Numbered from the stretch's first letter, positions 17,663 through 27,481 are shown. The stretch: 64,000 bases of DNA from Haematococcus lacustris (GCA_030144725.1 JASKMD010000029.1:8874358-8938357), one strand, 5' to 3'. Program-made: numbers and translations. The notes: generated from the sequence alone by a model not told the origin.

Positions 17663-20600
17663 CTAGTAGCTTGCTTCCTTATGTCCTGACAGGAGGGCTT
17701 TCTCAAGGCAGGCTGGGTGGTAGGCTCTCTTGCAGTTGTGGCACATTGGGCTGTCCCCTCTTGGCAGCCAGCATAGCTCACATGTGCATACGTCCTTAGC
17801 CTCTTCCCTACTGATGGTCTCTGTGTGTGTGGGTGTATAGCCTTCTTTTGCACATAGGTGTAATGCCCACCTTTCTATGACTGTAGGTTTCCAGTTCACC
17901 TTGTAGTAGCTTTCCTTATTGATGCCGTCCCATTGCCACCCGTCTATGTTGGTGATGACCTCTTGGTGGTCGAACATGGCCCCAAGTGTGCGCCCTAAGT
18001 CCGTGAGTTTGCACCGGCAGGCTTTATCCACCTTCCAGCTTGAGAGCCCCGGGAGGTCAAGGCCTGGTATGCGCACGATGTCAGCCGGGATTGTGTGGAC
18101 ATGTCTGCCGTCCTTGTGCCGTTTAGTGCCCGCCTTGGGCCGGGTAGGCTCCGTTGGGTTCGGGGGTGTTGCTCGTTGCTCTCTTTGCAGCAGCCGTGAG
18201 CTTGACCTAATGGCCTCGTGGGCTGCGGGCGCCGCTGCTGCCCGCTCCGTCGTGTCTGGTCGCGTTGCGTGCATGACCGCATACGCTTTCATATCCATAT
18301 AGCGGGATCTAGTGTCCGGCACGGCGGGTGTGGGCGCAAGTTCCGTGAGGCCCGCGGCCCATGGTGTGATTTTGCGTTGGTCGGGCGGTAGGGTGAGTGA
18401 TGTGTTGCGGCTGTCCCGGATGGTGCGCGTTGCGGTCGCGTCAGGGCATGTGGGCTGGGCCGCCATGGCCGCAAGTTTGTTCAGGGCAATGATGTGTTTC
18501 TGCTTGACCTTCTTTCCGTACTTCGATGTGAGCATGCTACCCGTGATGATGTGTGTGTTGCCCTCGCAGCTAAGCTCAGATGCGCGGGTGATGCCTAGGC
18601 TTTTGAGGCAGGTGATGCTGGCACTAACGACATCGTGTGCATGAGAACTGTTGGCTTGCGTGATGAGGCGGCCGAGTGTGTGGCATTCCTCGGGGTAGAG
18701 GGGTAGTCCCCCTTCCGTGGCTGACAGCCCGGCTAGTGAGGTATAAACTAGTTGCCGTGCCCTGAGGGTATGGTGGAAGAGGGTGAGCATGCGGTGTCCT
18801 TGAGTGTTGGCCTGGGTATTGAGCCATGTGATTTGTTTGTGTAGCATGCTCCTTGATATGTGGGCGTGCGTCACATCTGTGGACTGGAGGCTGTGTGTGA
18901 GAGCTGTTGTGTTGCGAGCGTGATATTCTTGGGCTGTGGAGCTGATGCCCATGCCTAGTTTTCCGGCGTCTTCTCTGACGATGGCGTTGGGCGTTCCCAG
19001 GGGGAGTCTGAGTTTAAGCTTAACGCATTGATTGATGGACCTGTCATACAGCTCAAGGTCCCCTGGGGTGCAGGGCACGGCGCAGAAGCTGTAGGCTAGA
19101 CTGGGTATGATGGCCGTGCGGATGATGTGTATGGCCTGTCTAGCGCTAGCAAAGGAGCGTCTGAGTCTCTCTAATTTTTGGCGTAGCTGGGTAATCATAG
19201 CGGTGTGTTGTGGTTTCCAGTCCAGCGTCATGGTGATGAGCACACCCAGGTAGGTGAAGGGTGAGGTCGGGCGGTGGTATGTGACGGATTTCCCTTGTAA
19301 GCTTACAGTTTGGAGTTGTTGGCGGGCCCGCTTATCCGCTTCGGCCGCGTTGCTGCACATGCCAGTTTCGACCGAGTGATGAAGCGCCGCGGTTGCGAGG
19401 GTTTTACTGTGTGAGATGACGAGGTGTCCCCAGTCCGAGAAAGCCGAGAGTTTGTCCGCTTGACAACGGAGGTTTCGGAGTGTGTTGCAAAGGATTGCTA
19501 TGTCGTCGGCATAGTCTATGCTGCTGACGATGGCGCGCTCTCCGCTGTCAGCCGTCGCTGATTTGAATTTATAGCCCCTCGCGCCCACCTGCAGCCAGCG
19601 CAGGAGGGGTTCGATATAGATGAGGAACAGGAAGGGTGAGAGTGAGTCGCCCTGGATCGTGCCCCGGTCTACGGGTACCGGGTCGGTGGGGCCGTAGGGA
19701 GTTCTGAAGCGCGTTGTAGCGCCCGTGTAAAGGTCCTTCACTGCGTCAGTCGCGTCTGTGGGAAAGCCTAGGTCGTGCATGATCCATAGTAGTTTGTCCT
19801 GGCAGGTGGTGTTGAACGCACTTGTAAAGTCCACCAGGAGCGCGTAGATATCTGCCTTAGCCAGCTTAGCATCCTCAAGGGCCATGACAAGCATCTGTAG
19901 CTGTTGCGTAGTGTTCCTATGGGAGCGGAACCCTGCTTGGTTCTTGCTGAGCATCCCATTGGCTTCAGCATACTCAGAAAGTATCTTAGTTATGAGGCTG
20001 GTCCACAGCTTGTAAACGGTGTTGGCTAGGCCCACTGGCCTGTAAGAGTTAAGGTCCGTTTCCTGGCCCTTGTCTTTGTAAAGCAGGCATGTGTCACTTG
20101 TTTTCCACGTGGTTGGTGTGCAGCCTGTAGCCCACATGATGATGAACAGCTGGTGTATGGTGTCCCTCATCTCCCATGGCAGCATCTTGATGATCTCGTT
20201 CTCAATGCCGTCTGGTCCTGGGGCTTTGCCCCCCGACAACCTACTGAGGCATTCCTGAAAGCCTGCCTTGTCCATGATGGCTGTGTGTAACCAATGTACG
20301 TTTTGGCAGGTGTGCATCGTGAAAGGGTCGTCCGCTTTGGCGCGGGCCCACGGGTAGTTTCTTGTCTGCGTGTTTGTGTAGTGGCCAGTTTTGGGGGTCG
20401 GCGGCGCCAGCTTCGTTCCATAGGCATCGGTAATTATCCGGTTTAGGTCGGTCGGGGCTGTGCATACCCTGTTGGTGATGGGGTCGGCTAGCGCCTGCAG
20501 GCCTTTGTGATCAGTGCGGGACGGGCGTAGGATGTATTTATTTGCTTTCTTAGGCTGGGTGCTGATTAGTTGTTGCATTCTGACACGGGCTTGTGCGATG

Positions 20601-23600
20601 GCGAGTGCGGAGTCGTCGTCGTCTAGCTTGTGAATTTGGTCGCGGTACGAGTTGGTCAGCCGGGCGAGCGCGGCCTGCACGTGGTTTTCGGTTGTGTCGT
20701 CGCCCTGGCGCGCTTGCACCGCCTCCCTTGTTTCCGCATTTGTCGTATCAGTAGCTGGAATAAGTTCATCGATGGTTGGGTGCACGTTGTTTTGTTTGAA
20801 AAGCAATCTAGCCTTCCGGCTGAGTTCTCTGGTGGTTTTGAGCTTTCTGCCTAGTGCCAGTCTAATCCTACACATTGTCCTGCGTTGGTAGTGCTGGCCT
20901 CCCCTTGTTAGGGTCTTAGTGTTGCAAGTCTTCATAGCTGTCGTCCTGCAGGTTTGCAGTAGGGTTGTGAGCATGGTAGCTGCGGTGTCTACAGCTTCCC
21001 TGGCTGGGAGTCCTGCCACCAGCGTCAGGCGCTGTGGTTGTTGGGGGTTGGCCTTGTCGATTGTGGTCAGGAAGTGGATAGCATCAGTGTACATGGGAGC
21101 AAGGTATGCTGTCAGGTGTGCATGCAGTTGTGGGGCACCTGAGCTGGGTTGTTGCACTGCCAGGCGGTAGGCTTCCCTGTCCTCATTGGTAATGGGGGTG
21201 GTAAGGATGGTGTGGCTGTGCTTCTGAGATTTTTGTGGTGCTGCCAGGTCTATGCCCAGTCGGGCTGTACTCAGTGTGGCGGTGAGTGGCCTGTGGTCAC
21301 TAAGAAATGCGTGTGTGTCGACGTGCGTGCGGTGTTCAGGGCCGTGTCGCGCGTCGCGCGTCAGGATGGCGTCGATGCGGCTGTTGCAGTGCGGTTGTTG
21401 GTAGGTCCAGGCCCGGTCGCCGGAATCAGCTTCGGACAGGCGCATCTCTGTGGCGAACTCCCTCATCATGTTGTCTTGTATGTATTCGGTGTGTTCGGAG
21501 CGATCCTCTGTCCTCATCGTGGCGTTGATATCTCCCGCCAGGATGAGTGAGCCGGGCAGGTGTCCGGCGGCTGCTCGTATGTGTTCTTGCATCTTTCTCC
21601 TTAGTGGGATCGCGTCGTCGTTGTTCCCCGAGGGCCAGTACGTGGCGACAAGTGTGAGCTCTTCGCTTTGCCGTTGGCGGAGGCTCAGGATGACGCAGCG
21701 GGTGTTTACATCCGCATCTATGCACGGTTGTATCATGGTAGCTTGCATCTGGATGGCTAGATCATGTCTGATGCCAATGAGGACTTCACTGTGGCCTTCG
21801 TGGCGGTGGACAGTATAGTTGGGCATAACCCTCTTCAGCCAGCCAGAGCTAGGGTTGTTGCTCCTGGGTTGGGTCATGGTTTCAGTAAGGATCAGGATGT
21901 CCGGGCTTTGGCTGTGTACAAGGTTTAGAACTTCGTTTCTAGATCTGTGTAGGCCTCTGACGTTGAAGGTTGTGAGGGTGATGTGTTGCCGGTTGGGGGT
22001 GGGTGGCGGTGGGGGGCTGTGATGTTGGTTCGTACCAAGGTCGATGTCGGGCGTGGATTTAGGTGTCTCGTCTATGGTGGAGGCTGGCACAGTGTTGTGG
22101 GTCTTAGCGGTGGGTTTGCAAAGATATTTGAACATGAGGGTTTGAGTGTGTGTGTCGTTACCGTGTCTCTTGGTGACTCGAACGCGCTTTTTGGCAGCGT
22201 CGGTGGCGTTGTCGAGGGGCGTAGTGGGTCGATGAATATGTGGCGTTGTTTGCGGACGGAGAGTGACCGTGGGTGTGTCCCGGCGCTGTCGCAACCGGGT
22301 AGGCTCGCCGTGTGGGAGGGTGCCCTCTGCTGTCGCCCTGCGCTTGCTATCGGTTGTGCAGCTGGTCTCGGCGTTAGTGGTGGTCACGTGCAAGGGGCCA
22401 GGGGTCTCTCTTGCCTCTGTGTGGTCTGTAGTAAGGTCTATTAGGTCCAGGTGATCTCGGAAGTGTGCTGCAAGCGCTGATGGGGTGGTGGCCTCCAGTG
22501 GGTCCGCTATCCAGATCTCCCTCCTAATGAATCTTGTGTGTCTCACGTCGCCTGTGCAGATAGTGAGGATGTTCCCTTGAAGGCTGCTCCAGTCGTCAGG
22601 TGTAGAGAGTGGTTTAGGCACCCGGTTGAATGAGTCCAGTTGGTGCCAACCATGTGGTGTGTGCTTGATGGCAGTAGCGTGTTGGTGTGATAGTAGGATG
22701 ACAGCCGTGTGTGTTGCGCCGGTGCTTGTTATAGCGTTAGTGATCGTCTCAGGGGTGATACTCTGGGTGGGTAGGTAGGTTGAGGCTGGATGCAGGTACA
22801 TGTGCATCTCATGGTGTTTGCGATGAAGGTAGTGATTCAGTGTGTCAGATGAGAACTTGCCTTTCGCATGGTAGATATGGTCGGTTTTGAGGGTTTGGAT
22901 TGTGTGCCCTGCAGCTCGTGCTTCTTGTGCTAAGTGTTGTAGGTGCTCTGCTAGCTGCTTGCAGTGGCTGATGACTGCGTGGTAGTCAATACATTTTTCC
23001 CCCATGGCCATGTTGAAAGCATGTACTAGGCAGCACTCTTCGTATTGCCTTTCCATGTAGCCATGGTCTAGGTTACGGGCCGTTACTGTGGGGTGGGCCG
23101 TTACTGTGGGGTCGACTGCTGTGGCGTTGTGACCGTGTCCTGTTTGTTCCACATGGCTGATGATGTGATGGATGTCCTTTTCAGCGCACATGCGCATCTG
23201 TTCCCGTGAGCGGGTGTTGGGCGTGATGACAAAGAGTTGATGCATAGTCCGCATAGTTGCAGTAGGGATGTGAGAGAGGGGCGTCGGTGTTCTTTCCATG
23301 GAGTCCAGTAGGTTCCATGCGCCGTCAATGCACTTCATGGCCATGCTATGGCCTAGCTTTTTGCACAAAAATGTGTGTGTACCGTATTGGCCAGCGAGGA
23401 TTCCCAGGTTGTCAGCAGACCAGTCACTGGGTTGGTTGAGTTGGGCAATGCTCTGAACTGCTAGGCCGTAGTGGACACGTAAGTACATCTCAATGACTTC
23501 GTCGGAATAGCCGTCAACACCTCTTGCCATTAACCATGCGCCGCGCTCAAAGTGATCAGTAAACTGAAGGAGCCTGTTCTCATAAAATAAGTCTATGTCT

Positions 23601-25789
23601 TGCATGGTGACCCATTCATGTCCCGCTGCATTGTTCAAACAATAAACCTGGCACGCGGAGCTATGCCTGGCCTGCATGTAGTGCTCGTTGGTTGGGCCGG
23701 GGTTCGCTTCAACATCCCCAGCGGCGAGCAGTAGCCAGGCCATGTATATGAGGGAAATAGTGGAGTAAACTGTGGTGATGACGCCCAACCACTGTGTAGC
23801 CGTAGCCAGCAGGCAAGAGGGTAGCATGGTATTGTGCACACCCTGCTTGCTAGTGATGCCTATCTTATAGATAGTGTAGCGATGCAACGTTGTGTTGTAG
23901 TGGTGGACGATAAGGGAGGCCCTTGGCCCACTATGGGTGAAGTGTCCATGTGTAGTCCAGTTGTCCATGCACACAGAGAGACAAAGTATAGCGTTGTGTC
24001 GTGGGGCGCTGCCATCCAGGTATGGGCAGAGGGGGAGGGCTGACATAACAATGACACCCTTCCACCTACGCGCTCTCTTGATATGTTTGAGCAAGCACGC
24101 TTTGGATTGGGAGGGGGTGGTAACCTGGGTGCGTTGGGAAGGGGTACGGAGATGGAGCCCGAGCATGCTAAAGAGAGCTATGGTGATGTGAATGAGATAC
24201 GCCTTGCCCCCCACCACTTTGTTCAGATCAAGAGGCAACACGTCAATATATAGGTCATGTATGGATGGTCCATGGGGTATCGGCCAGCCATGTAGCTGCT
24301 CACATGGCTGCTCATCCTCCGCTCCATTGGTGTGGGCATGGGGGTACCTGGAGCGGGGCGGCATGCCAGCGTGTGGTGCATACACAGCTGGTCCTGGCAG
24401 CATGCTGGGCTGTGCACACGGCTGCTCAACCTCTGTCTCGTTGGTGTAGGCATGGGGGTACCTGGAGCATGGCGGCGGGTCAGCATGTGGTGTATACTTG
24501 GCTGGTCCTGGCAGCGTGCTGAGCTGATCACAAGGCTGCTCCTGGGCGCCATGTCTTATGCCGGCCTGCATGTCAACATGAGTGGTTGGCATCACTGTAG
24601 CGACTGGCTGGTCATGCAAGGCTGTAGCAAGCAGGGCTGGCAGGTGTTGGTAAGGCTGAGCGCCATGTCTTGTGCCGGCCTGCATGTCAACATGAGTGGT
24701 TGGCATCACTGTAGCGGCTGGCTGGTCATGCAAGGCTGTAGCAAGCAGGGCTGGCAGGTGCTGGTAAGGCTGAGCGCCATGATTTGTGCCGGCGTGCATG
24801 TCAACATGAGTGGTTGGCATCACTGTAGCGGCTGGCTGGTCATGCAAGGCTGTAGCAAGCAGGGCTGGCAGGTGGTGGTAAGGCTGAGCGCCATGTCTTG
24901 CGCCGGCCTGCATGTCAACATGAGTGGTTGGCATCACTGTAGCGGTTGGCTGGTCATGCAGGGCTGTAGCAAGCAGGGCTGGCAGGTGCTGGTAAGGCTG
25001 AGCGCCATGTCTTGTGCCGGCCTGCATGTCAACATGAGTGGTTGGCATCACTGTAGCGGCTGGCTGGTCATGCAAGGCTGTAGCAAGCAGGGCTGGCAGG
25101 TGGTGGTAAGGCTGAGCGCCATGTCTTGCGCCGGCCTGCATGTCAACATGAGTGGTTGGCATCTCTGTAGCAGCTGGCTGGTCATGCAAGGCTGTATCAG
25201 TCAGGGCCGGCGGGTGGTGGTAAGACTGAGCGCCATGTCTTATACAGGCATGCAAACAGGGGTATGTGTTCATTTGCCCTGGTTGTGTATCCTTCAATTG
25301 TGCCTTCACAGGAGGCCTTTGTTTGAGTGGGGGAACATAGATGTTGAGAATAGCATCTGAGATGGGGTTGCATGTTGGCAGCAGAACATTAGTGGTTGCA
25401 GTCCGATGGTGGAGGGCATAGCACTGCTTGTTCAAGAACCTGGGCATAGCACTGCTTGCATTCGCGGGCATTTGCCCTGGGGACGAGATAAGGCTAGGCT
25501 GGGTGTACCAGCTTTCGCGCAGACTTGGGCCTGTGCCCGGAGCCAACCTGTCTGCACGGTCACCGATTGTGGTGCCTTCTGAGTGGATTGACAAGCGGCT
25601 GGGGGTGGCTTTGGTAGGCCAACCCCCGAGCGCGCCCCAACTCCACCCAGTGCAGTACAGGGTCAAGACAGCAAATAGGAGGAACAACGCAGGCCATCGT
25701 CTACCTGCTGCGCCTCCTATCGCCTCGTCTTGACCTCGCTCAGGGTCGGACGAAACTTCGCTCATTCTGCTCCTTTTCGGACGCTGCAC
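17663..25789 (-). CDS. LINE copy A polyprotein: N-terminal repeats, 2A motif, two Josephin-like proteases, AP endonuclease, reverse transcriptase
   Basis: A 2,708-codon open frame. Residues ~29-55 form a hydrophobic segment. Residues ~170-420 hold 38-residue repeats. GDVEANPGP at 691-699 is a 2A-type motif. A first cysteine-protease-like domain has Cys713 in ACQVYCLNN, followed by a GHSMAMK..W....D motif; a second has Gln915, Cys920 (ECCLVHAFN) and His/Trp/Asp in HATAIKH..GWHQLDS. An AP endonuclease spans ~1270-1505 (TFNVRGL, DILILTET, GDINA, SDHRPL). Reverse transcriptase spans ~1800-2130 (KAPGPDG, LLVDFTSAFN, YADD at 19,504-19,515). A PHD-like Cys/His finger begins near 2668 and is cut by a TAG that replaces a Trp codon conserved in copy B. 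I chose the first ATG; MSEVSS a few codons later is an alternative. Role: target-primed reverse transcription of the element. Confidence 0.9.
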   Translation of the reverse strand: MQRPKRSRMSEVSSDPERGQDEAIGGAAGRRWPALFLLFAVLTLYCTGWSWGALGGWPTKATPSRLSIHSEGTTIGDRADRLAPGTGPSLRESWYTQPSLISSPGQMPANASSAMPRFLNKQCYALHHRTATTNVLLPTCNPISDAILNIYVPPLKQRPPVKAQLKDTQPGQMNTYPCLHACIRHGAQSYHHPPALTDTALHDQPAATEMPTTHVDMQAGARHGAQPYHHLPALLATALHDQPAATVMPTTHVDMQAGTRHGAQPYQHLPALLATALHDQPTATVMPTTHVDMQAGARHGAQPYHHLPALLATALHDQPAATVMPTTHVDMHAGTNHGAQPYQHLPALLATALHDQPAATVMPTTHVDMQAGTRHGAQPYQHLPALLATALHDQPVATVMPTTHVDMQAGIRHGAQEQPCDQLSTLPGPAKYTPHADPPPCSRYPHAYTNETEVEQPCAQPSMLPGPAVYAPHAGMPPRSRYPHAHTNGAEDEQPCEQLHGWPIPHGPSIHDLYIDVLPLDLNKVVGGKAYLIHITIALFSMLGLHLRTPSQRTQVTTPSQSKACLLKHIKRARRWKGVIVMSALPLCPYLDGSAPRHNAILCLSVCMDNWTTHGHFTHSGPRASLIVHHYNTTLHRYTIYKIGITSKQGVHNTMLPSCLLATATQWLGVITTVYSTISLIYMAWLLLAAGDVEANPGPTNEHYMQARHSSACQVYCLNNAAGHEWVTMQDIDLFYENRLLQFTDHFERGAWLMARGVDGYSDEVIEMYLRVHYGLAVQSIAQLNQPSDWSADNLGILAGQYGTHTFLCKKLGHSMAMKCIDGAWNLLDSMERTPTPLSHIPTATMRTMHQLFVITPNTRSREQMRMCAEKDIHHIISHVEQTGHGHNATAVDPTVTAHPTVTARNLDHGYMERQYEECCLVHAFNMAMGEKCIDYHAVISHCKQLAEHLQHLAQEARAAGHTIQTLKTDHIYHAKGKFSSDTLNHYLHRKHHEMHMYLHPASTYLPTQSITPETITNAITSTGATHTAVILLSHQHATAIKHTPHGWHQLDSFNRVPKPLSTPDDWSSLQGNILTICTGDVRHTRFIRREIWIADPLEATTPSALAAHFRDHLDLIDLTTDHTEARETPGPLHVTTTNAETSCTTDSKRRATAEGTLPHGEPTRLRQRRDTPTVTLRPQTTPHIHRPTTPLDNATDAAKKRVRVTKRHGNDTHTQTLMFKYLCKPTAKTHNTVPASTIDETPKSTPDIDLGTNQHHSPPPPPTPNRQHITLTTFNVRGLHRSRNEVLNLVHSQSPDILILTETMTQPRSNNPSSGWLKRVMPNYTVHRHEGHSEVLIGIRHDLAIQMQATMIQPCIDADVNTRCVILSLRQRQSEELTLVATYWPSGNNDDAIPLRRKMQEHIRAAAGHLPGSLILAGDINATMRTEDRSEHTEYIQDNMMREFATEMRLSEADSGDRAWTYQQPHCNSRIDAILTRDARHGPEHRTHVDTHAFLSDHRPLTATLSTARLGIDLAAPQKSQKHSHTILTTPITNEDREAYRLAVQQPSSGAPQLHAHLTAYLAPMYTDAIHFLTTIDKANPQQPQRLTLVAGLPAREAVDTAATMLTTLLQTCRTTAMKTCNTKTLTRGGQHYQRRTMCRIRLALGRKLKTTRELSRKARLLFKQNNVHPTIDELIPATDTTNAETREAVQARQGDDTTENHVQAALARLTNSYRDQIHKLDDDDSALAIAQARVRMQQLISTQPKKANKYILRPSRTDHKGLQALADPITNRVCTAPTDLNRIITDAYGTKLAPPTPKTGHYTNTQTRNYPWARAKADDPFTMHTCQNVHWLHTAIMDKAGFQECLSRLSGGKAPGPDGIENEIIKMLPWEMRDTIHQLFIIMWATGCTPTTWKTSDTCLLYKDKGQETDLNSYRPVGLANTVYKLWTSLITKILSEYAEANGMLSKNQAGFRSHRNTTQQLQMLVMALEDAKLAKADIYALLVDFTSAFNTTCQDKLLWIMHDLGFPTDATDAVKDLYTGATTRFRTPYGPTDPVPVDRGTIQGDSLSPFLFLIYIEPLLRWLQVGARGYKFKSATADSGERAIVSSIDYADDIAILCNTLRNLRCQADKLSAFSDWGHLVISHSKTLATAALHHSVETGMCSNAAEADKRARQQLQTVSLQGKSVTYHRPTSPFTYLGVLITMTLDWKPQHTAMITQLRQKLERLRRSFASARQAIHIIRTAIIPSLAYSFCAVPCTPGDLELYDRSINQCVKLKLRLPLGTPNAIVREDAGKLGMGISSTAQEYHARNTTALTHSLQSTDVTHAHISRSMLHKQITWLNTQANTQGHRMLTLFHHTLRARQLVYTSLAGLSATEGGLPLYPEECHTLGRLITQANSSHAHDVVSASITCLKSLGITRASELSCEGNTHIITGSMLTSKYGKKVKQKHIIALNKLAAMAAQPTCPDATATRTIRDSRNTSLTLPPDQRKITPWAAGLTELAPTPAVPDTRSRYMDMKAYAVMHATRPDTTERAAAAPAAHEAIRSSSRLLQREQRATPPNPTEPTRPKAGTKRHKDGRHVHTIPADIVRIPGLDLPGLSSWKVDKACRCKLTDLGRTLGAMFDHQEVITNIDGWQWDGINKESYYKVNWKPTVIERWALHLCAKEGYTPTHTETISREEAKDVCTCELCWLPRGDSPMCHNCKRAYHPACLEKALLSGHKEASY
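23693..23719 (-). other. 2A-type ribosome-skipping motif (copy A)
   Basis: Encodes GDVEANPGP, matching the canonical D-V/I-E-x-N-P-G-P consensus, preceded by the hydrophobic MAWLLLAA run typical of active 2A regions. In 2A peptides the ribosome skips the final Gly-Pro bond, releasing the upstream product and continuing downstream. Here it would separate the N-terminal repeat/membrane part from the protease-endonuclease-RT part. Confidence 0.85.
24548..25260 (-). repeat. 114-bp in-frame repeats in the LINE copy A N-terminal region
   Basis: Six to seven units of exactly 114 bp (starts at 24,548, 24,662, 24,776, 24,890, 25,004, 25,118, 25,232), each encoding 38 residues with the words RHGAQPYHHLPALL, HDQPAAT and MPTTHVDMQAG. 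Downstream (24,250-24,540) are about three units of a second 38-residue type (PHAHTN, EQPC, LPGPA). The shared period and an in-between unit (RHGAQEQPCDQLSTLPGPA) suggest the two types are related. Confidence 0.92.
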
Positions 25790-25852
25790 CGGGTCCTGCT
25801 GCCCGTTTAAGCTGCCGTCGTTACTAGAGAGCGTAGTCGTGAGTTGAAGTTA

Positions 25853-26216
25853 CCGCCCTGCATTCGTCCCTGCACTCGTCCTTGCATCCGTCCCTGCACT
25901 CGAGCCCTGCATTCGTCCCTGCACTCGTCCCTGCATTCGTCCCTGCACTCGTCCCTGCATTCGTCCCTGCACTCGTCCCTGCATTCGTCGCTGCACTCGA
26001 GCCCTGCATTCGTCCCTGCACTCGTCCCTGCATCCGTCCCTGCACTCGAGCCTTGCATTCGTCCCTGCACTCGAGCCCTGCATTCGTCCCTGCATCCGTC
26101 CCTGCGTCGGTCCCTTTGTCCCTACATTCGCCCCTGCATTCGCCCCTGCGTCCGTCCCTGCGTCCGTCCCTGCGTCCGTCCCTGCACTCGTCCCTTCGTC
26201 CGTCCCTGCGTACACT
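25853..26216. repeat. 12-bp tandem array, unit CTGCACTCGTCC / CTGCATTCGTCC
   Basis: About 30 units of CCTGCATTCGTC / CCTGCACTCGTC with CGAGC and TCCGTCC variants, immediately upstream of the 5' end of LINE copy A. It differs from the 1-1615 unit mainly in the last two bases (CC for GA), so the two arrays are probably one family. Open frames are repeat by-products. Confidence 0.94.
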
Positions 26217-26624
26217 CGACGGGCCGCCGAGCCTCCGCCTTTAACTTTTTTGACCTGATTTCTTTTGCGCTGGGTTCTTTACATCACAAACTACCAGCGT
26301 GCTAAGTTTCAGCCTGATCGGACAAGGTCGGTCAAAGTGCAGGGACGGACGCAGGGACGAATGCCTACGACGCGCGTCCCTGCATCCGTCCCTGCGTTGG
26401 TCCCTTCGTCCCTGCACTCGTCCCTGCGTCCCCCCTTCCATCCCTGCATTCGTCCCTGCGTTTACGCCACGGGCCGCCGAGCCTCCGTCTTTGACTTTCT
26501 TGACCTGATTTCTTTTGGGATGGAATCCTTACATCACAAGCTAACAACTAGCTAAGTTTCAGCCCATTTGGGCAAGGTTGACAAAAGCGCAGGGAAGAAC
26601 GCAGGGACTAAATTGTAGGAGTGC
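26217..26624. repeat. Roughly 245-bp repeat unit, two copies
   Basis: The segment GGGCCGCCGAGCCTCCG ... TTGACCTGATTTCTTTTG ... ACATCACAA ... AAGTTTCAGCC occurs at about 26,220-26,345 and again at about 26,470-26,595, each followed by GCAGGGACGGACGCAGGGAC-like 12-mers. The array is cut by the N gap, so more copies may be hidden. Confidence 0.8.
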
Positions 26625-27124
26625 NNNNNNNNNNNNNNNNNNNNNNNNNNNNNNNNNNNNNNNNNNNNNNNNNNNNNNNNNNNNNNNNNNNNNNNNNNNN
26701 NNNNNNNNNNNNNNNNNNNNNNNNNNNNNNNNNNNNNNNNNNNNNNNNNNNNNNNNNNNNNNNNNNNNNNNNNNNNNNNNNNNNNNNNNNNNNNNNNNNN
26801 NNNNNNNNNNNNNNNNNNNNNNNNNNNNNNNNNNNNNNNNNNNNNNNNNNNNNNNNNNNNNNNNNNNNNNNNNNNNNNNNNNNNNNNNNNNNNNNNNNNN
26901 NNNNNNNNNNNNNNNNNNNNNNNNNNNNNNNNNNNNNNNNNNNNNNNNNNNNNNNNNNNNNNNNNNNNNNNNNNNNNNNNNNNNNNNNNNNNNNNNNNNN
27001 NNNNNNNNNNNNNNNNNNNNNNNNNNNNNNNNNNNNNNNNNNNNNNNNNNNNNNNNNNNNNNNNNNNNNNNNNNNNNNNNNNNNNNNNNNNNNNNNNNNN
27101 NNNNNNNNNNNNNNNNNNNNNNNN
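26625..27124. other. Assembly gap, exactly 500 N
   Basis: A 500-base run of N. The identical length of the second gap (54,924-55,423) indicates a fixed-size placeholder, so the true distance and the linkage across it are unknown. Confidence 0.98.
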
Positions 27125-27481
27125 GGTTCTGCCGCACGCCTACAGGGTCCTACGACATTCGCCCACAGGGTCCTGCCGCACGCCTACAGGGTCCTACGAC
27201 ACAGGTCTACAGGGTTCTGCCGCACGCCTACAGGGTCCTGCGACATGAGTCTACAGGGTCCTGCCGCACGCCTACAGGGTCCTGCGACATGAGTCTACAG
27301 GGTTCTGCCGCACGCCTAGAGGGTCCTACGACACACGTCTACAGGATTCTGCCGCACGCTTACAGGGTCCTGTGACACACGTCTACAGGGTCCTGCCGCA
27401 CGCCTTCAGGGTCCTGCGACATGAGTCTACAGGGTCCTGCCGCACGCCTACAGGGTCCTGCGACATGAGTCTACAGGGTCC
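27125..27481. repeat. ACAGGGTCCTG minisatellite, left of LINE copy B
   Basis: Alternating units ACAGGGTCCTGCCGCACGCC and ACAGGGTCCTGCGACATGAG, with TACGACACACGTCT variants. The same family resumes at 40,738, right after LINE copy B, so B was inserted into this array. It also occurs at both outer ends of the palindrome. Confidence 0.94.

Larger units (their letters stand above)
15746..25852 (-). mobile_element. LINE copy A: Dualen/RandI-like retrotransposon, 3' end replaced by telomere repeats
   Basis: A non-LTR retrotransposon read on the minus strand. The 5' end lies near 25,852, against a 12-bp minisatellite. The coding frame begins at 25,789 and stays in one frame to the telomeric array at 15,745, interrupted by only two nonsense codons (17,663-17,665 and 17,108-17,110). 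Comparison with copy B shows that about 270 codons after RNase H, encoding the CCHC motif and restriction-like endonuclease, and the 3' UTR are missing: the break falls at the codons for Q-E-I and is followed at once by TTAGGG repeats. Copies A and B are head to head around 25.9-27.5 kb. Confidence 0.93.

Noticed and set aside
26559..27375. Frames crossing the first N run (and similar ones at 54,565-56,590)
   Set aside because: Coding continuity across 500 placeholder bases cannot be claimed.
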